Assembly: GCF_021602025.1 (NCBI RefSeq)
Contig: NZ_BQHW01000027.1
Span: forward strand, 1-64,000
Direction of reading: 5' to 3'
DNA: 64,000 nucleotides
Source: Pseudomonas ceruminis
GTDB lineage: Bacteria > Pseudomonadota > Gammaproteobacteria > Pseudomonadales > Pseudomonadaceae
A program made the position numbers and the translations under genes. The notes under the pieces are model-generated. The model was not told the origin of the DNA. It saw nothing but the letters and a program-made list of their open reading frames with translations, and made no database searches. This document shows positions 9,581-18,143 of this stretch, one piece after another (the first letter of the stretch is position 1; every line of letters starts with the position of its first letter).

Positions 9581-12514
9581 ATGCGCCTGCCTTTGCCGCT
9601 CGAACTGCCTGCCACCCTGCAACCGCTGGTCGCGCGTAATCAGCAGTTTCTGCTCGATGCGCTGGTTAGCCATCAACACCTTGACCTGAACGCTTGGAGC
9701 CCGGCGCACCGGCAACAGTTCGATCAGGTTGCCGCCGCCAGCGACTTCGTCCTGGGCCTGGCCCAGCGGGAGCCGGCCATGCTGTTCGGGTTGCTGGAAA
9801 GTGGCGAGGTAGACCGCCGTTATGCCCCGGGCGAGCTGCGCGGGCACATCGCCGCCGCGGCCCAGGCAGCGCAGGGGGAAGACGAGCTGGCGCGCAACCT
9901 GCGCCGCGAGCGCAACCGCCAGCAGCTGCGCATCATCTGGCGCGACATCACCCGGCAGGCCGAACTGGGCGAGACCTGCCGCGACCTGTCCGACCTTGCC
10001 GATGCGGCCATCGACGAAGCCTACCAGTGGCTGTACCCGCGCCACTGCCAGCAGTTCGGCACGCCGATCGGCAATCGCAGCGGCGAGCCGCAGCACATGG
10101 TGGTGCTGGGCATGGGCAAGCTGGGGGCGGTCGAGCTCAACCTTTCGTCGGACATCGACCTGATCTTCGCCTTCCCCGAAGGTGGCGAAACCGAAGGGGT
10201 CAAGCGCTCGCTGGACAACCAGGAGTTCTTCACCCGCCTGGGCCAGCGCCTGATCAAGGCGCTCGACCCGGTCACCGTCGATGGCTTCGTGTTCCGCGTC
10301 GACATGCGCCTGCGCCCCTATGGCTCGGCCGGGGCACTGGTACTCAGCTTCAATGCGCTGGAGCAGTACTACCAGGACCAAGGGCGCGACTGGGAGCGCT
10401 ATGCCATGATCAAGGCGCGGGTGGTGGCCGGTGACCAGGCCGCAGGCGCGGTGTTGCAGGACATGCTGCGACCGTTCGTCTACCGCCGTTACCTGGACTT
10501 CTCCGCCATTGAAGCGCTGCGCACCATGAAGCAGCTGATCCAGCAGGAGGTGCGGCGCAAGGGCATGGCCGAGAACATCAAGCTGGGCGCCGGTGGCATT
10601 CGCGAGGTGGAGTTCATTGCCCAGGCCTTCCAGCTGATCCACGGCGGGCGCGACCTGAGCCTGCAGCAGCGGCCCTTGCTCAAGGTGCTGGCAACGTTGG
10701 AGGGCCAGGGGTACCTGCCGCCGGCCGTGGTTGCCGAATTGCGCGCAGGCTATGAGTTTCTGCGCTACACCGAACATGCCATCCAAGCCATTGCCGACCG
10801 CCAGACGCAGATGCTGCCGGAAGACCACATCGACCGAGAGCGGGTGGCCTATATTCTCGGTTTCTCCGACTGGCAGGGCTTTCACGACCAACTGACCTAC
10901 TGGCGCGGGCGTGTCGACTGGCATTTCCGCCAGGTCATTGCCGACCCGGATGACGAGGAGGGCGAAGGCGAGCTGGTGGTCGGTGGCGAATGGTCGCCGC
11001 TATGGGAGCAAGCGCAGGATGAGGAAGCCGCTGGCCGTCAGCTGGAGGAGGCCGGTTTCCAGCAGCCTGGCGAAGCCTTGCGCCGCCTGGCCGGGTTGCG
11101 TGCCAGCCCGCAGTTGCGCTCGATGCAGCGCATTGGCCGTGAGCGCCTGGATGCCTTTATCCCCCGGCTGCTGGCCCAGGCGGTGGAACACGACAACCCG
11201 GACCTGGTGCTGGAGCGTGTACTGCCCTTGGTAGAAGCAGTGGCGCGTCGGTCGGCCTACCTGGTGCTGCTCACCGAAAACCCCGGTGCCCTGCGCCGGC
11301 TGCTGACCCTCTGCGCCGCCAGCCCGTGGATCGCCGAGCAGATCGCTCGCTATCCGCTGCTGCTCGACGAGCTCCTGAACGAAGGCCGGCTCTTCAGCCC
11401 GCCGCTGGCGCCAGAATTGGCCGCCGAGCTGCGTGAACGGCTGACGCGTATCCCCGAGGACGACCTGGAGCAACAGATGGAGGCTTTGCGCCACTTCAAA
11501 CTGGCCCACAGCCTGCGGGTGGCTGCCTCCGAGATCAGCGGCAACCTGCCGTTGATGAAAGTCAGCGACTACCTCACCTGGCTGGCCGAGGCCATTCTCG
11601 ACCAAGTGCTGGCCCTGGCCTGGCGCCAGACCGTGGCGCGCCACGGCCAGCCGAAACGCAGCGACGGCAGCCTGTGCGACCCCGGCTTCGTGATCCTCGG
11701 CTACGGCAAGGTCGGCGGCCTGGAGTTGGGCCACGGTTCGGACCTGGACCTGGTGTTCATCCACGATGGTGACCCGCAAGCGGAAACCGACGGCGCCAAG
11801 CCTATCGACAGCGCGCAATTCTTTACCCGCCTGGGCCAGCGCATCATCCACCTGCTGACCACCCAGACCAACTCCGGCCAGCTCTACGATGTCGACATGC
11901 GCCTGCGCCCGTCGGGCGCTTCGGGGCTGCTGGTCAGCTCGCTCGGTGCGTTCGAACGTTACCAGCAGAACGAGGCATGGACCTGGGAGCACCAAGCCTT
12001 GGTGCGCGCGCGGGTGTTGGTGGGCTGCAAGCAGGTGGCAGCAGCGTTTGAGGGCGTGCGGGCCAAGGTGCTGGGGCAGCCCCGAGACCTGGACAAACTG
12101 CGTGCCGAAGTCAGTGAGATGCGCGCCAAGATGCGCGGCAACCTGGGCACTAAAGCCACCGCTGCCGGCACGGCGGCCAATGCCTTCGATGCGGGAGTAG
12201 CGTTCGACATCAAGCAAGATGCAGGCGGTATCGTCGATATCGAATTTATGGTGCAATACGCTGCTTTGGCCTGGTCGCACGACCATCCGGCCATACTCCG
12301 ATGGACCGATAACATCCGCATTCTGGAAGAGCTGGAGCAGGCAGGGTTGATGCCGGCCAGCGATGCGATCCTGCTGCGTGAGGTGTACAAGGCATTTCGT
12401 TCGGCCTCACACCGCCAGGCCTTGCAGAAGCAGGCCGGGGTGATCGATGCAGCGCAGTTTGCCGATGAGCGCCGCCAAGTGCGGCGGATCTGGGGGCAGT
12501 TGGGGCTGACTTGA
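9581..12514 (+). CDS. glnE: Bifunctional glutamine synthetase adenylyltransferase/adenylyl-removing enzyme
   Basis: This 977-aa enzyme adenylylates glutamine synthetase when nitrogen is plentiful and removes the AMP when it is scarce, taking its signal from PII. It has two nucleotidyltransferase domains, each with a metal-binding Asp-x-Asp: the N-terminal removase (LSSDIDLIFAF) and the C-terminal adenylylase (GHGSDLDLVFIHDGD). The repeated FFTRLGQR and VDMRLRP segments mark the duplicated domain architecture. The ATG at 9581 has AAGGA upstream. It is followed after 110 bp by the LPS core operon on the same strand. Confidence 0.95.
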   Translation: MRLPLPLELPATLQPLVARNQQFLLDALVSHQHLDLNAWSPAHRQQFDQVAAASDFVLGLAQREPAMLFGLLESGEVDRRYAPGELRGHIAAAAQAAQGEDELARNLRRERNRQQLRIIWRDITRQAELGETCRDLSDLADAAIDEAYQWLYPRHCQQFGTPIGNRSGEPQHMVVLGMGKLGAVELNLSSDIDLIFAFPEGGETEGVKRSLDNQEFFTRLGQRLIKALDPVTVDGFVFRVDMRLRPYGSAGALVLSFNALEQYYQDQGRDWERYAMIKARVVAGDQAAGAVLQDMLRPFVYRRYLDFSAIEALRTMKQLIQQEVRRKGMAENIKLGAGGIREVEFIAQAFQLIHGGRDLSLQQRPLLKVLATLEGQGYLPPAVVAELRAGYEFLRYTEHAIQAIADRQTQMLPEDHIDRERVAYILGFSDWQGFHDQLTYWRGRVDWHFRQVIADPDDEEGEGELVVGGEWSPLWEQAQDEEAAGRQLEEAGFQQPGEALRRLAGLRASPQLRSMQRIGRERLDAFIPRLLAQAVEHDNPDLVLERVLPLVEAVARRSAYLVLLTENPGALRRLLTLCAASPWIAEQIARYPLLLDELLNEGRLFSPPLAPELAAELRERLTRIPEDDLEQQMEALRHFKLAHSLRVAASEISGNLPLMKVSDYLTWLAEAILDQVLALAWRQTVARHGQPKRSDGSLCDPGFVILGYGKVGGLELGHGSDLDLVFIHDGDPQAETDGAKPIDSAQFFTRLGQRIIHLLTTQTNSGQLYDVDMRLRPSGASGLLVSSLGAFERYQQNEAWTWEHQALVRARVLVGCKQVAAAFEGVRAKVLGQPRDLDKLRAEVSEMRAKMRGNLGTKATAAGTAANAFDAGVAFDIKQDAGGIVDIEFMVQYAALAWSHDHPAILRWTDNIRILEELEQAGLMPASDAILLREVYKAFRSASHRQALQKQAGVIDAAQFADERRQVRRIWGQLGLT

Positions 12515-12624
12515 GGCCCAATGGAGCCTCGGTGGTACACTGTCCGCCACATAGCCTGAATATAAAGAGGGGAGGCCAGGCTGTAATGCAGCCTGCAGCC
12601 TCCCCGAGCGTTTCTGGACTAAGC

Positions 12625-13674
12625 ATGAGAATACTGATCATTGGCCCCAGCTGGGTCGGCGACATGGTAATGGCGCAGACCCTGTTCCAGTGCCTGAAAC
12701 AGCAGCACCCCGACTGCGTGATCGATGTGCTGGCGCCCGAGTGGAGCCGGCCGATCCTCGAGCGCATGCCCGAAGTGCGTCAGGCCTTGAGCTTCCCGCT
12801 CGGCCACGGCGCGCTGGAGCTGGCTACGCGCCGGCGTATCGGCAAGTCCCTGGCCGGTCAGTACGACCAGGCGATCCTCCTGCCCAACTCACTGAAGTCG
12901 GCGCTGGTGCCGTTCTTTGCTGGTATCCCTAAGCGCACCGGCTGGCGCGGCGAGATGCGCTTGGGCCTGCTCAATGATGTGCGCAAGCTGGACAAGGCCC
13001 GCTACCCGCTGATGATCGAGCGCTTCATGGCCCTGGCTTATGCGCCGGGGGCTGAACTGCCGCAACCCTACCCACGGCCGAACCTGCAGATCGAAGCGCA
13101 GAGCCGCGACGCCGCGCTGGCCAAGTTCGGGCTGGAGCTGGACCGCCCTGTGCTTGCCCTGTGCCCAGGTGCCGAGTTCGGTGAGGCCAAGCGCTGGCCG
13201 GCCGAGCACTACGCCGAGGTGGCCGATGCCCTGATTCGCCAGGGCTGGCAGGTGTGGCTGTTCGGCTCGAAGAACGACCACCCTGTCGGCGAGCAGATTC
13301 GCGACCGGCTGATCCCGGGTCTGCGTGAAGAATCGTACAACCTGGCAGGCGAAACCTCGCTGGCTGAGGCCATCGACCTGATGTCCTGTGCCAATGCGGT
13401 GGTGTCCAACGACTCGGGCCTGATGCATGTGGCGGCGGCGCTGAACCGCCCGCTGGTGGCCGTTTATGGCTCTACCTCGCCAGGTTTCACCCCGCCATTG
13501 GCCGAACAGGTGGAGGTCGTGCGCACCGGTATCGAGTGCAGCCCGTGTTTCGACCGCACCTGCCGCTTTGGCCACTACAACTGCCTGCGCCTGCTGGAGC
13601 CTGGCAAAGTCATCGCTGCCCTGCACAGCCTGGGCGGGCCGAACCTGATCGATGCCGTGGCCGAGGTCGACTAA
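12625..13674 (+). CDS. waaF: ADP-heptose:LPS heptosyltransferase II
   Basis: A GT-B glycosyltransferase of family GT9 that adds the second heptose to the inner core of lipopolysaccharide at the cytoplasmic face. The 349-aa protein starts MRILIIGPSWVGDM, the standard WaaF N-terminus, and has the ADP-heptose-binding segment NDSGLMHVAAALNRP. I place the start at the ATG 12625 rather than an in-frame ATG at 12511 that overlaps glnE, because family members begin at this motif. It is the first gene of the core operon; waaC follows with no gap. Confidence 0.95.
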   Translation: MRILIIGPSWVGDMVMAQTLFQCLKQQHPDCVIDVLAPEWSRPILERMPEVRQALSFPLGHGALELATRRRIGKSLAGQYDQAILLPNSLKSALVPFFAGIPKRTGWRGEMRLGLLNDVRKLDKARYPLMIERFMALAYAPGAELPQPYPRPNLQIEAQSRDAALAKFGLELDRPVLALCPGAEFGEAKRWPAEHYAEVADALIRQGWQVWLFGSKNDHPVGEQIRDRLIPGLREESYNLAGETSLAEAIDLMSCANAVVSNDSGLMHVAAALNRPLVAVYGSTSPGFTPPLAEQVEVVRTGIECSPCFDRTCRFGHYNCLRLLEPGKVIAALHSLGGPNLIDAVAEVD

Positions 13675-14733
13675 GTGCGGGTACTGATCATCAAGACCTC
13701 GTCGCTGGGTGATGTGGTTCACACCCTGCCGGCGCTCACCGATGCCGCCCATGCGATACCGGGCATCCGTTTCGACTGGGTGGTGGAAGAAGGCTTTGCC
13801 GAAATCCCCAGTTGGCACCCGGCGGTCGATGAGGTTATCCCGGTGGCCATTCGCCGCTGGCGCAAGCACCTCTGGCAGACCATCAGGAGCGGCGAGTGGA
13901 AGGCGTTCAAGCAACGCGTGCGCGCACGCAAGTACGACCTGGTGATCGATGCTCAGGGCCTGGTCAAGTCGGCCTGGCTGACTCGCCTGGTCAAGGCGCC
14001 GGTGGCGGGCCTGGACCGTTACTCGGCCCGCGAAGGCTGGGCCAGCCGCTTTTACGACCGACGCCTGTCGGTTGCGGTAGGCCAGCATGCGGTGGAGCGA
14101 GTGCGCCAGTTGTTCGCCCTGGCCCTGGCCTACGACCTGCCCGAGGGCATTGGCAACTACGGCCTGGACCTCGACCGCCTGCAATTGCCGCCGGCGGCGC
14201 CCTACGTGGTGTTCCTGCATGGCACGACGTGGGCGACCAAGCACTGGCCCGAGGCGTACTGGCGAGAACTGGCCGAACGTCTGGGCCGGCGCAAGCTGCA
14301 GGTGCGCCTGCCATGGGGCAACCAGGCCGAAAAGGATCGCGCCGAGCGCATTGCCCAGGGCTTGAACAACTGTCAGGTGCTCCCCAAGTTGAACCTTGCC
14401 GGTGTCGCCCGGGTGCTGGCGGCGGCCAAGGCCTGCGTAGCAGTGGATACCGGCCTGGGCCACCTGGCGGCGGCACTGGATGTGCCGACCATCTCGTTGT
14501 TCGGCCCCACCAACCCAGGCCTGACCGGTGCCTATGGCCGCGTTCAGGTGCACCAGGCCAGCGACTTCCCCTGTGCACCGTGCCTGCAGAAAAAGTGCAC
14601 CTATAAACCGAGCGCCGACGACCTGCGCCGGTTCGATCTCAAACGCGAGTGGCCCTTGTGCTTCACTCGCCTGAATCCCGAGCATGTGGCGAGCCGCTTG
14701 AGCGCGTTGCTGCTGGCTGAGGATGTTCGTTGA
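13675..14733 (+). CDS. waaC: ADP-heptose:LPS heptosyltransferase I
   Basis: It adds the first heptose to Kdo2-lipid A. This 352-aa GT9 protein starts with GTG directly after the waaF stop; the N-terminus MRVLIIKTSSLGDVVHTLPA is diagnostic of WaaC. The C-terminal nucleotide-sugar site reads VDTGLGHLAAALDVP followed by SLFGPTNPG. A GTG start with zero spacing suggests translational coupling to waaF. Its TGA shares one base with the waaG ATG. Confidence 0.95.
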   Translation: MRVLIIKTSSLGDVVHTLPALTDAAHAIPGIRFDWVVEEGFAEIPSWHPAVDEVIPVAIRRWRKHLWQTIRSGEWKAFKQRVRARKYDLVIDAQGLVKSAWLTRLVKAPVAGLDRYSAREGWASRFYDRRLSVAVGQHAVERVRQLFALALAYDLPEGIGNYGLDLDRLQLPPAAPYVVFLHGTTWATKHWPEAYWRELAERLGRRKLQVRLPWGNQAEKDRAERIAQGLNNCQVLPKLNLAGVARVLAAAKACVAVDTGLGHLAAALDVPTISLFGPTNPGLTGAYGRVQVHQASDFPCAPCLQKKCTYKPSADDLRRFDLKREWPLCFTRLNPEHVASRLSALLLAEDVR

Positions 14734-15857
14734 TGCAACTGGCTTTCGTGCTTTACAAATATTTCCCTTTCGGCGGGCTGCAGCGCGATTTCATGCGCAT
14801 TGCCCTGGAGTGCCAGAAGCGTGGTCATCAGATTCGCGTGTACACGCTTATCTGGGAAGGCGACATACCGCCGGGCTTCGAGGTGTTGGTGGCGCCGGTC
14901 AAGGCGCTGTTCAACCATCGCCGTAACGAGAAACTCAGCGCCTGGATGGCGGCAGACCTGGCCAAGCGCCCGGTCGACCGGCTGATCGGCTTCAACAAGA
15001 TGCCCGGGTTGGACGTGTACTACGCCGCCGACGGATGCTTCGAGGACAAGGCCCAGAATCTGCGCGGTGGCTTGTACCGACGTTGGGGCCGCTACCGGCA
15101 CTTTGCCGAGTACGAGCGGGCGGTGTTCGCCAAGGACGCCCATACCGAAGTATTGATGATCTCCGAGGTGCAGCAACCGCTGTTCATCAAGCACTACGGC
15201 ACGCCTGTGGAGCGCTTTCACCTGTTGCCACCTGGCATTTCCCAGGACCGCCGCGCGCCGGCCAATGCCGCCGAGATCCGCGCCGAGTTCCGCAAGGAGT
15301 TCAACCTGGGCGATGACGACCTGCTGCTGGTGCAGATTGGCTCGGGCTTCAAGACCAAGGGCGTGGACCGCAGCCTCAAGGCCCTGGCCGCGCTGCCTTC
15401 GGCGTTGCGCAAGCGTACACGGTTGATGGTCATCGGCCAGGACGACCCCAAGGTGTTCCAGTTGCAGAGCGCTACCTTGGGCCTGGGCGAACAGGTGCAG
15501 TTCCTCAAGGGCCGCAGCGATATCCCGCGGTTCCTGCTCGGTGCCGACCTGCTGATTCACCCAGCCTACAACGAGAACACCGGTACCGTGCTGCTCGAGG
15601 CCCTGGTGGCCGGGTTGCCGGTGCTGGTGTCGCAGGTGTGTGGCTATGCCCATTACATCGCCGAGGCCGACAGCGGGCTGGTGCTGGACGAGCCGTTCGA
15701 ACAAGAGCAGCTCAACCGCTACCTGCAACGCATGCTCGAAGACCCACAGGCCCGTGCCGAGTGGTCGCGCAATGGCCTGGCCTTTGCCGATACCGCCGAT
15801 TTGTACAGCATGCCGCAGCATGCCGCCGACGTGATCCTGGGGCAGGAGACCGCATGA
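14733..15857 (+). CDS. waaG: LPS core glycosyltransferase WaaG (GT4)
   Basis: A GT-B retaining glycosyltransferase. In P. aeruginosa WaaG is thought to add the core GalN residue, in E. coli the first glucose; the sugar here is not readable from sequence. The N-terminus MQLAFVLYKYFPFGGLQRD is the acceptor-side signature, and HPAYNENTGTVLLEAL contains the GT4 E-x7-E-type donor site. The ATG overlaps the waaC stop as TGATG; a TTG one codon earlier is possible but unnecessary. Its stop overlaps waaP as ATGA. Confidence 0.93.
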   Translation: MQLAFVLYKYFPFGGLQRDFMRIALECQKRGHQIRVYTLIWEGDIPPGFEVLVAPVKALFNHRRNEKLSAWMAADLAKRPVDRLIGFNKMPGLDVYYAADGCFEDKAQNLRGGLYRRWGRYRHFAEYERAVFAKDAHTEVLMISEVQQPLFIKHYGTPVERFHLLPPGISQDRRAPANAAEIRAEFRKEFNLGDDDLLLVQIGSGFKTKGVDRSLKALAALPSALRKRTRLMVIGQDDPKVFQLQSATLGLGEQVQFLKGRSDIPRFLLGADLLIHPAYNENTGTVLLEALVAGLPVLVSQVCGYAHYIAEADSGLVLDEPFEQEQLNRYLQRMLEDPQARAEWSRNGLAFADTADLYSMPQHAADVILGQETA

Positions 15858-16660
15858 AGCTGATACTGGCCGAACCGTTCAAGCGCCTGTGGGCCGGGCG
15901 TGATGCCTTCGAGGCTGTGGAGGCCTTGCAAGGCGAGGTCTACCGTGAGCTGGAAGGGCGCCGCACGCTGCGTACCGAGGTCGATGGCGAAGGTTTCTTC
16001 GTCAAGATCCACCGGGGCATCGGCTGGGGCGAAATCTTCAAGAACCTGCTGACCGCCAAGCTGCCGGTACTCGGTGCCGGCCAGGAATGGCGGGCCATCC
16101 AGCGCCTGCATGAAGTCGGCGTGCCGACCATGACCGCGGTCGCCTACGGTGAGCGCGGCAGCAACCCGGCCACCCAGCATTCGTTCATCGTCACCCAGGA
16201 GCTGGCGCCCACCATCAGCCTGGAAGACTTCAGCATCGATTGGCTCAGGCAGCCGCCGGAGCCGCGGCTCAAGCGTGCGCTGATCGCCGAGGTGGCGAAG
16301 ATGACGGGCGGCATGCACCGCGCCGGGGTCAACCACCGCGACTGCTACATTTGCCACTTCCTGCTGCACACCGACCGCCCGGTGACGCCAGAAGACTTCA
16401 AACTGTCGGTGATCGACCTGCACCGCGCCCAGACCCGGGCGAAAATCAGCCGCCGCTGGCGTGACAAGGACCTGGCCGCGCTGTATTTCTCGGCGCTGGA
16501 CATCGGCCTGACCCGGCGCGACAAGCTGCGTTTCCTGCGCGGTTACTTCCAGCGCCCGCTGCGCCAGGTTCTCGCCGACGAGGCTGCGTTGCTCGCCTGG
16601 CTCGATCGCAAGGCGCAGAAACTCTACGATCGCAAGCAACGCTATGGGGATGCACTCTGA
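15854..16660 (+). CDS. waaP: LPS core heptose(I) kinase
   Basis: A 268-aa protein-kinase-fold enzyme that phosphorylates heptose I of the inner core; in P. aeruginosa this gene is considered essential. The ATP-binding Lys is in FFVKIHRG, the catalytic loop is NHRDCYICHFLL (Asp in the HRD position) and the metal Asp is in VIDLHRAQ. The start is the ATG overlapping the waaG TGA; a longer frame beginning inside waaG is rejected. Confidence 0.94.
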   Translation: MKLILAEPFKRLWAGRDAFEAVEALQGEVYRELEGRRTLRTEVDGEGFFVKIHRGIGWGEIFKNLLTAKLPVLGAGQEWRAIQRLHEVGVPTMTAVAYGERGSNPATQHSFIVTQELAPTISLEDFSIDWLRQPPEPRLKRALIAEVAKMTGGMHRAGVNHRDCYICHFLLHTDRPVTPEDFKLSVIDLHRAQTRAKISRRWRDKDLAALYFSALDIGLTRRDKLRFLRGYFQRPLRQVLADEAALLAWLDRKAQKLYDRKQRYGDAL

Positions 16661-17394
16661 TGGCGGGTTGGACACTGGCGCCAGGTTACGAACACCTGGC
16701 GGCGGACTTCGGCAGTCTCAATGCGGTGTTCGCCCTGCAGGGCGAGCGCCTGACCCGCGACCCGTTGAGCGAGGTCGTCCGCATCGAGCGTGACGGGGTC
16801 AACTATTACGTCAAGCGCTATACCGGTGCCGGCAAGCACATGCGCCGTTACCTGGGCCGGCCGCGTATCAAGGCCGAATGGCAGAACCTCAAGCAGTTCG
16901 CCAAATGGGGTATCCCCACCGCCGAAGTGGTGGCTTGGGGGCTGGAGCGCAATGGCCTGGCCTTCGGCCGTGGGGCGATGATCACCCGCGAGTTGCCGCG
17001 TACCGAAGACCTCTCGGCGCTGGCCGAGCGCAATGACCCACGCCTGGCCGACCGTGCCTGGGTCGACCACATCAGCCGGCAACTGGCGCGTCACACCCGT
17101 GTCATGCACCAGCACCGGTTTGCCCACAACGATCTGAAGTGGCGCAACCTGCTGGTCGATGACCAGGGCACGCTATTCTTCATCGACTGCCCGACCGGCG
17201 ACTTCTGGCGCGGCTTCATGTGGCGCCATCGGCTGATCAAGGACTTGGCGTGCCTGGACAAGGTCGCCAAATACCACCTGTCGGCAACCCAGCGCCTGCG
17301 GTTCTACCTGCAGTATCGCGAGCGCGAGCGCCTGAACGCGCGCGACAAGCGGCGGATTCGCCAGGTGCTGAGCTTTTTCGAGGGAAGGGAATGA
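16660..17394 (+). CDS. InaA/WapP-type LPS kinase family protein
   Basis: A 244-aa kinase-fold protein of the lipopolysaccharide kinase (Kdo/WaaP) family. It has a Lys in YYVKRYTG, the catalytic loop AHNDLKWRNLLVDD with Asp in place, and the metal-site Asp in FFIDCPTGDF. The position right after waaP matches, from memory, the P. aeruginosa kinase gene wapP, thought to phosphorylate inner-core heptose. It overlaps the waaP stop by one base. The exact phosphate-acceptor sugar cannot be read. Confidence 0.85.
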   Translation: MAGWTLAPGYEHLAADFGSLNAVFALQGERLTRDPLSEVVRIERDGVNYYVKRYTGAGKHMRRYLGRPRIKAEWQNLKQFAKWGIPTAEVVAWGLERNGLAFGRGAMITRELPRTEDLSALAERNDPRLADRAWVDHISRQLARHTRVMHQHRFAHNDLKWRNLLVDDQGTLFFIDCPTGDFWRGFMWRHRLIKDLACLDKVAKYHLSATQRLRFYLQYRERERLNARDKRRIRQVLSFFEGRE

Positions 17395-18143
17395 CCGATT
17401 ACCTGGCCAGCGCGGACCTTGCGCTGCTCAAACGCCATGGCCTGAACGACTTTGAGGCGCTATGGGCGCTGCAGCTCGACGCCGTGGACGAACCCAACAC
17501 CGGCCGTGGCGGCTGGAGCAGCGTCTTCCGCCTGGAGCTTGAAGGCAAAGGCTATTACCTCAAGCGCCAGAGCGACTACCTGACCCGTACCCTGCACCGG
17601 CCCTTCGGCGAGCCGACGTTCGCCCGCGAGTTTCGCAATATCAGCCGTTACCAGAAACTGCACATTCCTGCCCTGCAGGCGGTGTTCTACGGCGAGCGCA
17701 AGCAGGGCGGCCAGCACCGGGCGATTTTGCTGACCCGCGCCCTGGATGACTGGAGCGACCTGGAAAGCCTGTTGGCCCAGTGGCCACAGCTCGACGATGC
17801 GACCCGCCTTGGCATCCTCCAGGCCTGTGGCCAGCTGGCGCGTACGCTGCATGCCGCTGGCCAGGTGCATGGCTGTTTCTATCCCAAGCACATCTTCCTG
17901 CGTCAGCGCCGTGAAGGCTGGGATGCCCAACTGATCGACCTGGAAAAGACCCGGCCGCTGTTGTTCGGCATGCGCGACCGCCTGAAGGACCTGGAGCCAC
18001 TGCTGCGGCGTGCCCGTGCCTGGAGCGAGGCAGATGTGCGCCAGTTGCTGGCGGCTTATCTTGCCCAGCCGGGCGACAGCGCCCTGGTCGATAACTGGCT
18101 GCAACGCCTGACGCAACGCCGTCGTGAAAAAGAGGCCCGCTGA
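17391..18143 (+). CDS. InaA-type LPS kinase family protein, catalytic Asp apparently replaced
   Basis: A 250-aa kinase-fold protein with the nucleotide-site Lys in YYLKRQSDY. Its catalytic loop reads VHGCFYPKHIFLR, with Cys where the sister proteins have the catalytic Asp (NHRDCY, AHNDLK, SHGDFK). The distal metal-site segment LIDLEKTR is kept. It may be a pseudokinase partner or use a rearranged active site. The start ATG overlaps the previous TGA as ATGA; a longer frame from 17220 is inside the upstream gene and rejected. It is probably the counterpart of one of the wap kinase genes of P. aeruginosa. Confidence 0.82.
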   Translation: MTDYLASADLALLKRHGLNDFEALWALQLDAVDEPNTGRGGWSSVFRLELEGKGYYLKRQSDYLTRTLHRPFGEPTFAREFRNISRYQKLHIPALQAVFYGERKQGGQHRAILLTRALDDWSDLESLLAQWPQLDDATRLGILQACGQLARTLHAAGQVHGCFYPKHIFLRQRREGWDAQLIDLEKTRPLLFGMRDRLKDLEPLLRRARAWSEADVRQLLAAYLAQPGDSALVDNWLQRLTQRRREKEAR